A stretch of 44,277 bases of DNA from Caballeronia calidae (lineage in GTDB: Bacteria; Pseudomonadota; Gammaproteobacteria; Burkholderiales; Burkholderiaceae): the NCBI RefSeq assembly GCF_900044055.2, contig NZ_FCOX02000057.1, positions 1 to 44,277 on the forward strand, written 5' to 3'. Positions 1 through 7,335 of this stretch are shown piece by piece; the first letter of the stretch is position 1; the number at the start of each line of letters is the position of its first letter. The notes under the pieces were generated by a model. The model made no database searches. It was not told the DNA's origin and saw nothing but the letters and a program-made list of their open reading frames with translations. The position numbers and the translations under genes are program-made.

Positions 1-125
1 CGCGATCCAAGCCCGGAGAGTTTTGTGAGGGCACTCGCTACTGCCGGACCACGAGAGTGCTTCTGTGCCGGGGCCGGCATGAAGTACTTTGGATGGGGAT
101 AGCTGTTTCTTTGGTTACTTTCTTT

Positions 126-206
126 GCAGCAGCAAAGAAAGTGACTGCCGCCCCGCACAGGGGCAGTGCTAATAGACCGACGCGAATACGGGAAGTCCAT
201 AGAAGC
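126..206. repeat. Intergenic repeat element, copy 1
   Basis: First copy of an approximately 80-base direct repeat; the second starts 95 bases later at 221. The two agree except for a few substitutions. A 14-bp near-perfect hairpin covers its left edge (GTTACTTTCTTTGC near 113-126 against GCAAAGAAAGTGAC at 132-145), and a second small hairpin lies inside (GCCCC, loop GCACA, GGGGC). From memory, similar short hairpin-bearing intergenic sequences are dispersed in Burkholderia-group genomes. I cannot count copies from this window. Confidence 0.75.
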
Positions 207-220
207 CGAACGCAAAGTTA

Positions 221-300
221 GCAGCAGCAAAGAAAGTGACTGCCGCCCCGCACAGGGGCAGAGCAAATAGACCGACGCGAAAACAGGATTCCATAGAAAC
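221..300. repeat. Intergenic repeat element, copy 2
   Basis: Second copy of the repeat that begins at 126. It retains the GCAAAGAAAGTGAC arm and the GCCCC/GGGGC mini-hairpin but not the full left arm of the outer hairpin. It ends about 40 bases before the kdpD start codon, so it forms most of the immediate kdpD leader. Confidence 0.75.
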
Positions 301-340
301 GCAAAAGCAACCGAACCAAGCGCCAGCAAAGCAAACCCCC

Positions 341-3121
341 ATGCCTCGCCCAACCCCCGAAGAACTCCTCGACAAACTCCACCGCGAGGAAGAAAAACGC
401 CAACGCGGAAGACTGAAGATCTTCTTCGGCGCCTCCGCCGGCGTAGGCAAGACCTTCACGATGCTGCAAGCCGCGCGCCGCCGCCGCGACGAGGGCGTGG
501 AGGTGGTCATCGGCGTGGTCGAAACCCACGGTCGCAAGGAAACACTCGCGCTGCTCGAAGGCCTCGAAACGCAGCCGCCCGCGCGCATCGAATACCGCAA
601 CCGGATACTCGCCGAATTCGACCTCGACGCAGCCCTCGCAAGAAAGCCGCAACTGATCCTCGTCGACGAGCTCGCGCATTCCAACGTGCAAGGCTCGCGC
701 CACATGAAGCGCTGGCAGGACGTGCAGGAGCTGCTCGACGCGGGCATCGACGTCTACACGACCGTCAATGTCCAGCACCTCGAAAGCCTGAACGATATCG
801 TCGGCCGCATCACCGGGATTCGCGTCTGGGAGACCGTGCCCGACCGCGTGTTCGATCTCGCCGATGAAGTCACGCTCGTCGATCTGCCGCCCGAGGAACT
901 GCTCGACCGCCTGCGCGACGGCAAGGTCTATCTGCCGCAGCAGGCCGAACACGCGGTGCGCAACTTCTTTCGCAAAGGCAACCTGATCGCGCTGCGCGAA
1001 CTGGCGTTGCGCCGCACGGCCGACCGCGTCGATGCGCAGATGCGCGAGTACCGCGCCGACCAGTCGATCGAACGCATCTGGCGCGCGCGCGAGCGGCTCA
1101 TCGCGTGCATCGGGCCGGGACCGGAAAGCGCGACGCTCGTGCGCGCCGCCGCGCGTCTCGCCGCCGCGCTCAAGGCCGACTGGCTCGCGGTCTACGTCGA
1201 AACGCCCAGGCTGCAACGCCTGTCCGACGACCTCAGAAAGCGCACGCTCGACGCGCTCAAGCTCGCCTCCGAACTCGGCGCCGAAACCGTCACGCTCGCC
1301 GGCGCCGATGCCGCCGCGACGCTCATCGACTATGCGCACATGCGCAACGTGTCGAAGCTCGTGGCGGGCGCGTCGGCGGCGCAGGGCTGGCGGCGCATCG
1401 TCGAGCGGCCGGTGAGCGAGCGCATCATCCGGCAGGGATCGGATATCGACGTGACGCTCGTGTCGGCCGGTACGCGCGACGAGCCGCGCCGCACGCTCGC
1501 CGACGCCATCGGCACATGGCGCGACGGCGCGCATTCGCCGCCGCGCGCGTATCTGCAGGCGCTCGCGATCGGCGCGGGCATCACGCTCGTCGCAGCCACG
1601 CTGGCCGCGCACCGGTTCGCGATCACGAACCTCGTGATGCTCTATCTGCTCGGCGTGATCTTCGCGGCGGTGCGGCTCGGGCGCGGGCCGGGCGTGATGC
1701 TGTCGTTTCTATCGGTCGCCGCGTTCGACTTCTTCTTCGTGCCGCCCGAGCTTTCTTTCTCCGTGACGGACACGCAATACCTGCTGACCTTCATCGTGAT
1801 GCTGCTGACGTCGCTGACCATCAGCCATCTCACGTCGAGCCTGCGGCGCGAGGCGCGCATCGCGTCGCAACGCGAGCGGCGCACGGGCGCGATGTACGCG
1901 ATGACGAAAGAACTCGGCGCCGCGCTGATGACCGAGCAGATCATCGAGATCGGCACGCGGCATGTCGCCGAAGTGTTTCAGGCGAAGGTCGCGATGCTTC
2001 TGCCCGATGCCGCGGAGAAAGTGCGGCAGAAAGTGGGCGAGCCGAATCCGGACGTGACGCTCGACGCCGCGCGTCTCGATCTCGACATCGCGCAATGGGT
2101 CTACGATCAGCAGAAGCCGGCCGGGCGCGGCACCGAAACCCTGCCCGCGAGCCAGGCGCTCTATCTGCCGCTGAAAGCACCGATGCGCACGCGCGGCGTG
2201 CTCGCGCTTCGCACCGAACGCGAGGGCGAGCTCGCGGTGCCCGAGCAGCGCCGCATGATCGAGACGTTCGCGTCGCAGATCGCGCTCGCGCTGGAGCGCG
2301 TGCATTACGTCGAGATCGCGCAGGACGCGCTCGTCAACATGGAATCGGAGCGCTTGCGCAACTCGCTCCTGTCCGCGATCTCGCACGATCTGCGCACGCC
2401 GCTCACGTCGATCGTCGGCTTCGCTTCGGTGCTCGAGGAGCAGGCGCGCGAGGCGGGCGGCAGCCCGCAGACATCGCGTGAACTCGTGCAGGCCATCCAC
2501 GAAGAAGCGCTGCGCATGAGCGGGCTCGTCACGAATCTGCTCGACATGGCGCGTCTGCAAGCGGGCGCGATACGCCTGAATCGCCAATGGTCGATGCTCG
2601 AGGAGACCGTCGGTGCGGCGCTCGCCACGTCGCGGCGCGTGCTCGCGGGCCGGCCGGTGCAGGTGCGCGTGCCGGCGCATCTGCCGCTTCTGCAGCTCGA
2701 CGCCGTGCTGATGGAGCGGCTCTTCGCCAACCTGCTGGAAAACGCCGCGAAATACACGCCGCCCGGCACGCCGATACGGATCGGCGCGGCGCTGGAGCAC
2801 GACGCCGACGCGCGCTTCGTGCGCGTGTGCATCGATGACGAAGGCCCCGGCGTGCCGTCGGGCATGCAAAACCGTCTCTTCGACAAGTTCACGCGCGGCG
2901 AAAAGGAATCGGCGCAACCGGGCATCGGGCTCGGTCTCGCGATATGCCGCGCGATCGTCGAGGCGCATGGCGGGCAGATCGGCGTCGAGAATCGCGCGGA
3001 CGCGAGCGGCCGCACGCAAGGCGCGCGTTTCTGGTTCACGCTGCCCGCGAACGATGCGCCGCCCGAAGACGTGCTGCCCGACGAGGAAGCCGAATCGAAG
3101 TCGTCCGGGCCGGAAGCATGA
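341..3121 (+). CDS. kdpD: Sensor histidine kinase KdpD
   Basis: Membrane sensor kinase that controls the Kdp high-affinity K+ transporter through the response regulator KdpE. The 926-aa protein has the full KdpD layout. The N-terminal KdpD domain has a Walker A motif GASAGVGKT at residues 30-38. It is followed by a universal-stress-like domain, a four-helix membrane segment at about 410-500, a GAF-like region, an H-box SHDLRTPL with phospho-acceptor His682, an N-box NLLENAAKYTPP, and G-boxes DEGPGVP and GIGLGLAIC. I chose ATG 341 because KdpD proteins start close to the PxPxELLDKL motif and the longer open frame runs through a repeat; no good Shine-Dalgarno precedes it. No kdpE follows: a GNAT gene comes 66 bases later. 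kdpFABC would lie to the left, outside the window. Confidence 0.95.
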   Translation: MPRPTPEELLDKLHREEEKRQRGRLKIFFGASAGVGKTFTMLQAARRRRDEGVEVVIGVVETHGRKETLALLEGLETQPPARIEYRNRILAEFDLDAALARKPQLILVDELAHSNVQGSRHMKRWQDVQELLDAGIDVYTTVNVQHLESLNDIVGRITGIRVWETVPDRVFDLADEVTLVDLPPEELLDRLRDGKVYLPQQAEHAVRNFFRKGNLIALRELALRRTADRVDAQMREYRADQSIERIWRARERLIACIGPGPESATLVRAAARLAAALKADWLAVYVETPRLQRLSDDLRKRTLDALKLASELGAETVTLAGADAAATLIDYAHMRNVSKLVAGASAAQGWRRIVERPVSERIIRQGSDIDVTLVSAGTRDEPRRTLADAIGTWRDGAHSPPRAYLQALAIGAGITLVAATLAAHRFAITNLVMLYLLGVIFAAVRLGRGPGVMLSFLSVAAFDFFFVPPELSFSVTDTQYLLTFIVMLLTSLTISHLTSSLRREARIASQRERRTGAMYAMTKELGAALMTEQIIEIGTRHVAEVFQAKVAMLLPDAAEKVRQKVGEPNPDVTLDAARLDLDIAQWVYDQQKPAGRGTETLPASQALYLPLKAPMRTRGVLALRTEREGELAVPEQRRMIETFASQIALALERVHYVEIAQDALVNMESERLRNSLLSAISHDLRTPLTSIVGFASVLEEQAREAGGSPQTSRELVQAIHEEALRMSGLVTNLLDMARLQAGAIRLNRQWSMLEETVGAALATSRRVLAGRPVQVRVPAHLPLLQLDAVLMERLFANLLENAAKYTPPGTPIRIGAALEHDADARFVRVCIDDEGPGVPSGMQNRLFDKFTRGEKESAQPGIGLGLAICRAIVEAHGGQIGVENRADASGRTQGARFWFTLPANDAPPEDVLPDEEAESKSSGPEA

Positions 3122-3187
3122 CCGGCGACGGCGTCGATCGGCATCGCGGCTTATGATGTCGGCTCACGCAAAACACGCAATCCAACG

Positions 3188-3772
3188 ATGAGCCAACCGA
3201 CCCTGACCGGCGCACGCGTCCACCTCCGCCCGCTGCAACGCGATGACCGCGCCGCCTTGCTCGACGCCGCCGCCGATGGCGCGCTCTGGAATCTGCGTGT
3301 GACGGTCGTGCCTGACGAAGACACGATCGACCGCTATATCGACACCGCGCTCGCGGGCCGTGAAGCGGGCACGGTGATGCCCTTCGTCATCGTGCAGGCC
3401 GATGATGGGCGCATCGTCGGCAGCACGCGTTACTGGAAGATCGATCGCGTGAACCGCAAGCTCGAGATCGGCCATACGTGGCTCGCGGCGTCGACGCAGC
3501 GCACGGGCATCAATACCGAAGCGAAGTATCTGCTGCTCGCGCATGCGTTCGAAACGATGCACTGCGTGCGCGTGCAGTTCACCACCGACGAGCTCAACGA
3601 GAAGTCGCGCGCGGCGATCCTCGGCATCGGCGCGAAAGAAGAGGGCGTCGTGCGGCACGAGCGCATCATGCCCGATGGCCGCAAGCGCAACTCGGTGCGC
3701 TTTTCGATCATCGACGACGAATGGCCCGGCGTCAAAGCGATGCTGCTCGCCAAGCTCAGTCGTCGGGCGTAG
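3188..3772 (+). CDS. GNAT family N-acetyltransferase (RimJ/RimL-like)
   Basis: Probable cytoplasmic acetyl-CoA-dependent acetyltransferase of 194 aa. It begins with the LTGARVHLRPLQRDD pattern typical of the RimJ/RimL branch. It has a central strand pair (VGSTRYWKIDRVNRKLEIGHTWL), an acetyl-CoA-binding helix region around NTEAKYLLLAHAFE, and a C-terminal segment AAILGIGAKEEGVVRHERIMPDGR that fits the family ending. Substrate unknown: homologues act on protein N-termini, antibiotics or small amines, and nothing here separates these. The gene ends inside the 3' end of the opposing LysR gene (17-bp convergent overlap, 3756-3772). Confidence 0.9.
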   Translation: MSQPTLTGARVHLRPLQRDDRAALLDAAADGALWNLRVTVVPDEDTIDRYIDTALAGREAGTVMPFVIVQADDGRIVGSTRYWKIDRVNRKLEIGHTWLAASTQRTGINTEAKYLLLAHAFETMHCVRVQFTTDELNEKSRAAILGIGAKEEGVVRHERIMPDGRKRNSVRFSIIDDEWPGVKAMLLAKLSRRA

Positions 3773-4655
3773 CGCGCGCCTTCAATGTCTTCACGCGCGC
3801 TTTCATGAACGCGACGAAACCGCGTGTCACCGTGTCATCGCGTGCGGCTTGCCATGCGAGACCGACGCGCCATCGTGCGGCCCGATCACGCAAGGTCAGC
3901 ACGCGCGCATCGCGCAGCAAACATTGCGCGCGCGATGGCAGGAATGCCGCGCCCACGCCGCCCGCCACCGACGCCAGCACGGACTGGATGTCGTCCGCTT
4001 CCTGAATCACGCGCGGCACGAAGTCGTGCTCCGCGCACCAGCGGTCGATTTGCGCGGCAAGTCCCGGCCCGCGCGTGCGCGACAGCGCGATGAACCCCGG
4101 CTCGTTCAACTCATCCAGATTCGCGGGCAGGCGCTTGTGGCGCGCGTGCTCGGGCACGGCGAGCGCGAGCGTTTCGTCGAGCATCGTGAAACCCGACAGC
4201 CCGCTATCCGTGGGCATGCGCATGAAGCCGACATCGAGCTTGTTGGCGAGGATGCGGCGCGTCTGCTCGTGCGACGACAGATCGTGCAGCGTGATGCTCA
4301 CGCCCGGATTGAGCGCGCCGAATTCCGCGATCAGCCTGGGAACATGCGTGAGCGTCGACAGACACAGGCCGACGCGCAAGAACCCACGCGTGCCGCTCGC
4401 CGCTTCGCGCGCGCGGGCGAGCACGGCATCGGCGTCGCGCACGAGCGCTTGCGCATCGGCGATGAAGCTCGCGCCGAAGGTCGTCAGGTCCGCGCCGTGA
4501 CGGCCGCGTTCGAACAGGCGCGCGCCGAGGCTTTCTTCGAGTGCGGCGATCTGCTTGCTGAGCGCGGGCTGGCTCAGATGCAAGGCGTCGGCGGCGCGGC
4601 CGAAATGGCGCAGCTCGGCAATCGTGAGAAAGGCGCGCAGGAGTCGGAGTTCCAT
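3756..4655 (-). CDS. LysR family transcriptional regulator
   Basis: DNA-binding regulator of 299 aa. It has an N-terminal winged helix-turn-helix (MELRLLRAFLTIAELRHFG, then AADALHLSQPALSKQIAALE) and a C-terminal effector-binding domain beginning around residue 90. The start at 4655 is preferred over an upstream in-frame ATG at 4697 because LysR proteins normally begin at the MELRxLR position. It diverges from the nitrilase-fold gene at 4764, the standard arrangement for a LysR regulator acting on its neighbour, so it may control the nitrilase-like/cytosine-deaminase-like pair. The effector is unknown. Confidence 0.93.
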   Translation of the reverse strand: MELRLLRAFLTIAELRHFGRAADALHLSQPALSKQIAALEESLGARLFERGRHGADLTTFGASFIADAQALVRDADAVLARAREAASGTRGFLRVGLCLSTLTHVPRLIAEFGALNPGVSITLHDLSSHEQTRRILANKLDVGFMRMPTDSGLSGFTMLDETLALAVPEHARHKRLPANLDELNEPGFIALSRTRGPGLAAQIDRWCAEHDFVPRVIQEADDIQSVLASVAGGVGAAFLPSRAQCLLRDARVLTLRDRAARWRVGLAWQAARDDTVTRGFVAFMKARVKTLKARATPDD

Positions 4656-4661
4656 TTCAGG

Positions 4662-4689
4662 TTCGATTCCAATTGGCGATCGAATCGAT
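4662..4689. promoter_or_regulatory. Candidate LysR operator in divergent region
   Basis: The 108-base space between the lysR and nitrilase-like start codons contains an interrupted inverted repeat, TCGATT (4663-4668) and AATCGA (4683-4688), separated by 14 bases. Its position between divergent genes suits a LysR-type activator site, but the canonical T-N11-A form is not clean. This is inference from symmetry only. Confidence 0.35.
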
Positions 4690-4763
4690 CGAAACATTCA
4701 TTTTACTTATCGATGCGCGAGCGGTTCAATGAGGCCATCTACTCGATTTCGCCGGGGTTTCGC

Positions 4764-5612
4764 ATGGATGCCGCTTCGTTTCGTGTCGCTGTGCTTGCGT
4801 TGAATTCATCGCATGAAGATGCGGCGCGCAACTGCTCTCGTATTGCCGCGCAACTCGCTCGAGCCGCGCGTGAAGACGTGCAGCTCGCGGTGTTTCCGCA
4901 GTCCAGCATCAGCGCGCCGGACGACGAAGCGCGCGCCGAGCCGTTCGACGGACCTTCGATCGACGCGATCGCCGCCGCCGTCGATGAGACCGGGGTCGCG
5001 GCGGGCGTCGGCTGGATCGAGCGCACGGAGGACGGGCGTCTCTTCGACAGTTACGCGATCTGCTTTCCGGGCGGCATGCGCGTGCGCCATCGCAAGCTGC
5101 ATGCGGCGCAACGTCGTCTGCACGGCGGCGACCGCTTCACGGTGCTCGATGCGCCGTTTGGCATACGCATCGGCATATTGATCGGCGAGGACAACGATGT
5201 CGTCGAGAACGTGCGGATGACGGCGCTCATGGGCGCGACGCTGCTCATCGCGCCGATGCGCGGTGACCGGTCGCATCGCGCGACGCTCGCCGCGCGCGCG
5301 GCCGACAACGGCATGTACATCGCGTACAGTCACACGGCCCGCGAGGAATCGATGATCGTCGGTCCCGATGGCCGCGTGCTCGCGTGCCGCGCGTCGGCGC
5401 AAGATGGCCTCATCGTCGCGGACGTGAATCCGTCGCTGGCCGAGGCGAGCATCGGCCGTCAGGCATTGGCCGCGCGCCGGCCCGATCTCTACGCGCCGCT
5501 CGCGCGTCGAGGCAATGCGTATCCGCTCACGCCGGAACCGGAACGCGCGAGGCCGCGCGGTTCGCTGCCGCTCAGTTTCGCGGTGATCGGACGTCATCGC
5601 GCGATGCGTTGA
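4764..5612 (+). CDS. Nitrilase-superfamily protein, catalytic residues altered
   Basis: A 282-aa protein with the carbon-nitrogen hydrolase fold. The strand motif VQLAVFPQSS occupies the place of the usual VVFPE, so the catalytic Glu is Gln46. The Lys motif RHRKLH is intact (Lys111). The nucleophile-elbow motif reads GILIGEDND where active members have a Cys after the LI (for example LICYDND), so position 141 is Gly. Two of three catalytic residues are therefore missing while fold-defining segments (ALMGATLLIAP; AADNGMYIAYSH; GPDGRVLA) are kept. It may be a non-enzymatic binding protein or a decayed enzyme. An alternative start is ATG 4713. It sits 89 bases before a cytosine-deaminase-like gene and diverges from lysR. 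Confidence 0.85.
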   Translation: MDAASFRVAVLALNSSHEDAARNCSRIAAQLARAAREDVQLAVFPQSSISAPDDEARAEPFDGPSIDAIAAAVDETGVAAGVGWIERTEDGRLFDSYAICFPGGMRVRHRKLHAAQRRLHGGDRFTVLDAPFGIRIGILIGEDNDVVENVRMTALMGATLLIAPMRGDRSHRATLAARAADNGMYIAYSHTAREESMIVGPDGRVLACRASAQDGLIVADVNPSLAEASIGRQALAARRPDLYAPLARRGNAYPLTPEPERARPRGSLPLSFAVIGRHRAMR

Positions 5613-5644
5613 ATCGAGCCTCCGCACGGCATTTCTGTCCCGAT

Positions 5645-5676
5645 ACAATCGGAACGAATCGGAACGAATCGGACGA
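5645..5676. repeat. 10-bp tandem repeat before codA-like gene
   Basis: Three head-to-tail copies of AATCGGAACG, the last imperfect, lie 25-60 bases before the start codon at 5702. The repeat occupies the 5' leader or intergenic part of the nitrilase-like/amidohydrolase pair. Confidence 0.7.
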
Positions 5677-5701
5677 ACAGCCAGGGACGGAGGTTTCGCA
5701 C

Positions 5702-6979
5702 ATGGATTTGATCATTCGCCGCGCGGCGCTCGCGGATTCGCGCGGGCTCGTCGATATCGGCATGGAAGCGGGGCGCATCGCCGCGATCGAGCCGCATCTC
5801 GCGGCCGCCGCGCGCGAGGAAATCGATGCGAACGGCTCGCTCGTCACCGCGCCTTTCGTCGACGCGCATTTCCACATGGACGCCACGCTCTCCTACGGCC
5901 TGCCGCGCGTGAATGCGTCGGGCACGCTGCTCGAGGGCATCGCGCTGTGGGGCGAGCTGAAGCCCGATCTCACGCAGGAAGCGCTCGTCGAGCGCGCGTT
6001 GCAGTATTGCGACTGGGCCGTCGCGCGCGGGCTGCTCGCGATCCGCTCTCATGTCGATGTCTGCGATCCGCGCCTGCTCGCGGTCGAAGCGCTCGTCGAA
6101 GTGAAGCGGCGCGTGAAGCCGTATCTCGATCTGCAGCTCGTCGCGTTTCCGCAGGACGGCGTGTTGCGCAGCGCGGGCGCGTTCGACAACCTGAAGCGCG
6201 CGATTGCGCTGGGCGTCGATGTCGTCGGCGGCATTCCGCACTTCGAGCGCACGATGGCCGACGGCGCGGCATCCGTGAAGCTCTTGTGCGAATATGCGGC
6301 GGAGCAGGGCTTGCGCGTCGACATGCACTGCGACGAATCCGACGATCCGATGTCGCGTCACATCGAAACGCTCGCGGCTGAAACGCATCGCCTTGGCCTG
6401 CACGGACGCGTGACCGGCTCGCATCTCACCTCGATGCATTCGATGGACAACTACTACGTCAGCAAGCTCATTCCGCTGATGCGCGAGGCGGGTGTATCGG
6501 CTGTCGCCAATCCGCTCATCAACATCACGCTGCAAGGGCGCTCGGACACGTATCCCAAGCGCAGGGGCATGACGCGCGTGCCGGAACTGATGGCCGCGGG
6601 CATCGACGTCGCGTTCGGCCACGACTGCGTGATGGACCCGTGGTACAGCCTCGGCTCCGGCGACATGCTCGAAGTCGCGCACATGGGCCTGCATGTCGCG
6701 CAGATGACGGGCGTGGACGCGATGCGCGCGTGCTTCGATGCGGTGACGAAGAACCCGGCGCGCATTCTCGGGCTGGAGGGCTACGGGATCGACGTGGGAT
6801 GCAATGCGGATTGCGTCGTGCTCGATGCGCGCGATCCGATCGAGGCGATCCGGCTGAGGGCGGCGCGCACGGCGGTGGTGCGAAGGGGAAAGGTGGTGAG
6901 CCGAAGTCCCGCCGCGCGCGCGACGCTCACGCTGGAAGGACGGCCATCGGAGGTCGACTTCAGGATCGACAGGCGATAG
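5702..6979 (+). CDS. codA: Cytosine deaminase-like amidohydrolase
   Basis: Metal-dependent amidohydrolase of 425 aa, close to the length of E. coli CodA (427). It probably deaminates cytosine or a related ring compound in the cytoplasm. Metal-site motifs are in order: DAHFHMD (His56, His58), DMHCDE (His209, Glu212), GSHLTSMHS, and FGHDCVMDPW (Asp308). The segments ANPLINITLQGRSDTYPKRRG and MLEVAHMGLHV closely follow the E. coli enzyme as I remember it. Substrate range in this family varies (cytosine, isoguanine, creatinine-type rings), so cytosine is the best guess only. It follows the degenerate nitrilase homologue and may share its transcript. Confidence 0.82.
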   Translation: MDLIIRRAALADSRGLVDIGMEAGRIAAIEPHLAAAAREEIDANGSLVTAPFVDAHFHMDATLSYGLPRVNASGTLLEGIALWGELKPDLTQEALVERALQYCDWAVARGLLAIRSHVDVCDPRLLAVEALVEVKRRVKPYLDLQLVAFPQDGVLRSAGAFDNLKRAIALGVDVVGGIPHFERTMADGAASVKLLCEYAAEQGLRVDMHCDESDDPMSRHIETLAAETHRLGLHGRVTGSHLTSMHSMDNYYVSKLIPLMREAGVSAVANPLINITLQGRSDTYPKRRGMTRVPELMAAGIDVAFGHDCVMDPWYSLGSGDMLEVAHMGLHVAQMTGVDAMRACFDAVTKNPARILGLEGYGIDVGCNADCVVLDARDPIEAIRLRAARTAVVRRGKVVSRSPAARATLTLEGRPSEVDFRIDRR

Positions 6980-7008
6980 CGAGACAGCGGCCTTCTCGTG
7001 GCGCGACG

Positions 7009-7313
7009 TCAGCGATTCAACTGCTTCACAGCGCGAGCCTTCTCCGCATTCGCGTCCTTGAGAAGACGATAGGAAGCGTAGTACTTTTAGATGTTTCTGG
7101 GATCAAGCGGCGCTCGAGCATCGCGTCGAAATCGCCGCGCCAGGGCTTGTTGGTGAGATTCATCCGGCGCGAAGGACTCGCGGCAGGTGGCGCGGACGCC
7201 GCGGGCGCCGACGCCGGCGATGCCTGCGGTGCTGGCGCGCAAGGCGGGCTCCGCACAAGCAGCGCAATGACGATCAGGCTCGTCCCCGGCTATGTGCGAT
7301 GGCAGCGCATCAT
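7009..7313 (-). pseudogene. Remnant of MltF-like lytic transglycosylase
   Basis: Read on the minus strand from ATG 7313, the frame hits TAG after seven codons. It then continues as a signal-peptide-like stretch (LIVIALLVRSPPCAP), an Ala/Pro linker and the motif NKPWRGDFDAMLERRLI, which resembles the mature N-terminus of MltF-type proteins as I remember them. The central several hundred codons are missing. After a one-base shift in an A-run the sequence resumes as KYYASYRLLKDANAEKARAV and stops at 7009, like the C-terminal end of such proteins. Three lesions are visible: a nonsense codon, a large internal deletion and a frameshift. It lies 22 bases after the SulP gene. Family assignment is from recognised motifs only. 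Confidence 0.6.
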
Positions 7314-7335
7314 ATGCACCGTTGTGGCTCGTTTA

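Larger units (their letters stand above)
1..340. other. Intergenic region before kdpD
   Basis: No convincing gene is seen here. The first 110 bases hold a short inverted repeat (GCACTC near 32-37 against GAGTGC near 55-60) and no recognisable protein tail, so kdpC, the usual upstream neighbour of kdpD, does not end inside the window. From about 113 the sequence becomes a hairpin-bearing repeat present in two copies, annotated separately. The frame of kdpD stays open back to a GTG at 236, but that stretch lies inside the repeat and is judged non-coding. Confidence 0.6.

Noticed and set aside
236..340. Upstream GTG start for kdpD
   Set aside because: The extra 35 codons fall in a repeat that also occurs at 126 in a non-coding context, and KdpD homologues begin near residue 36 of that reading.
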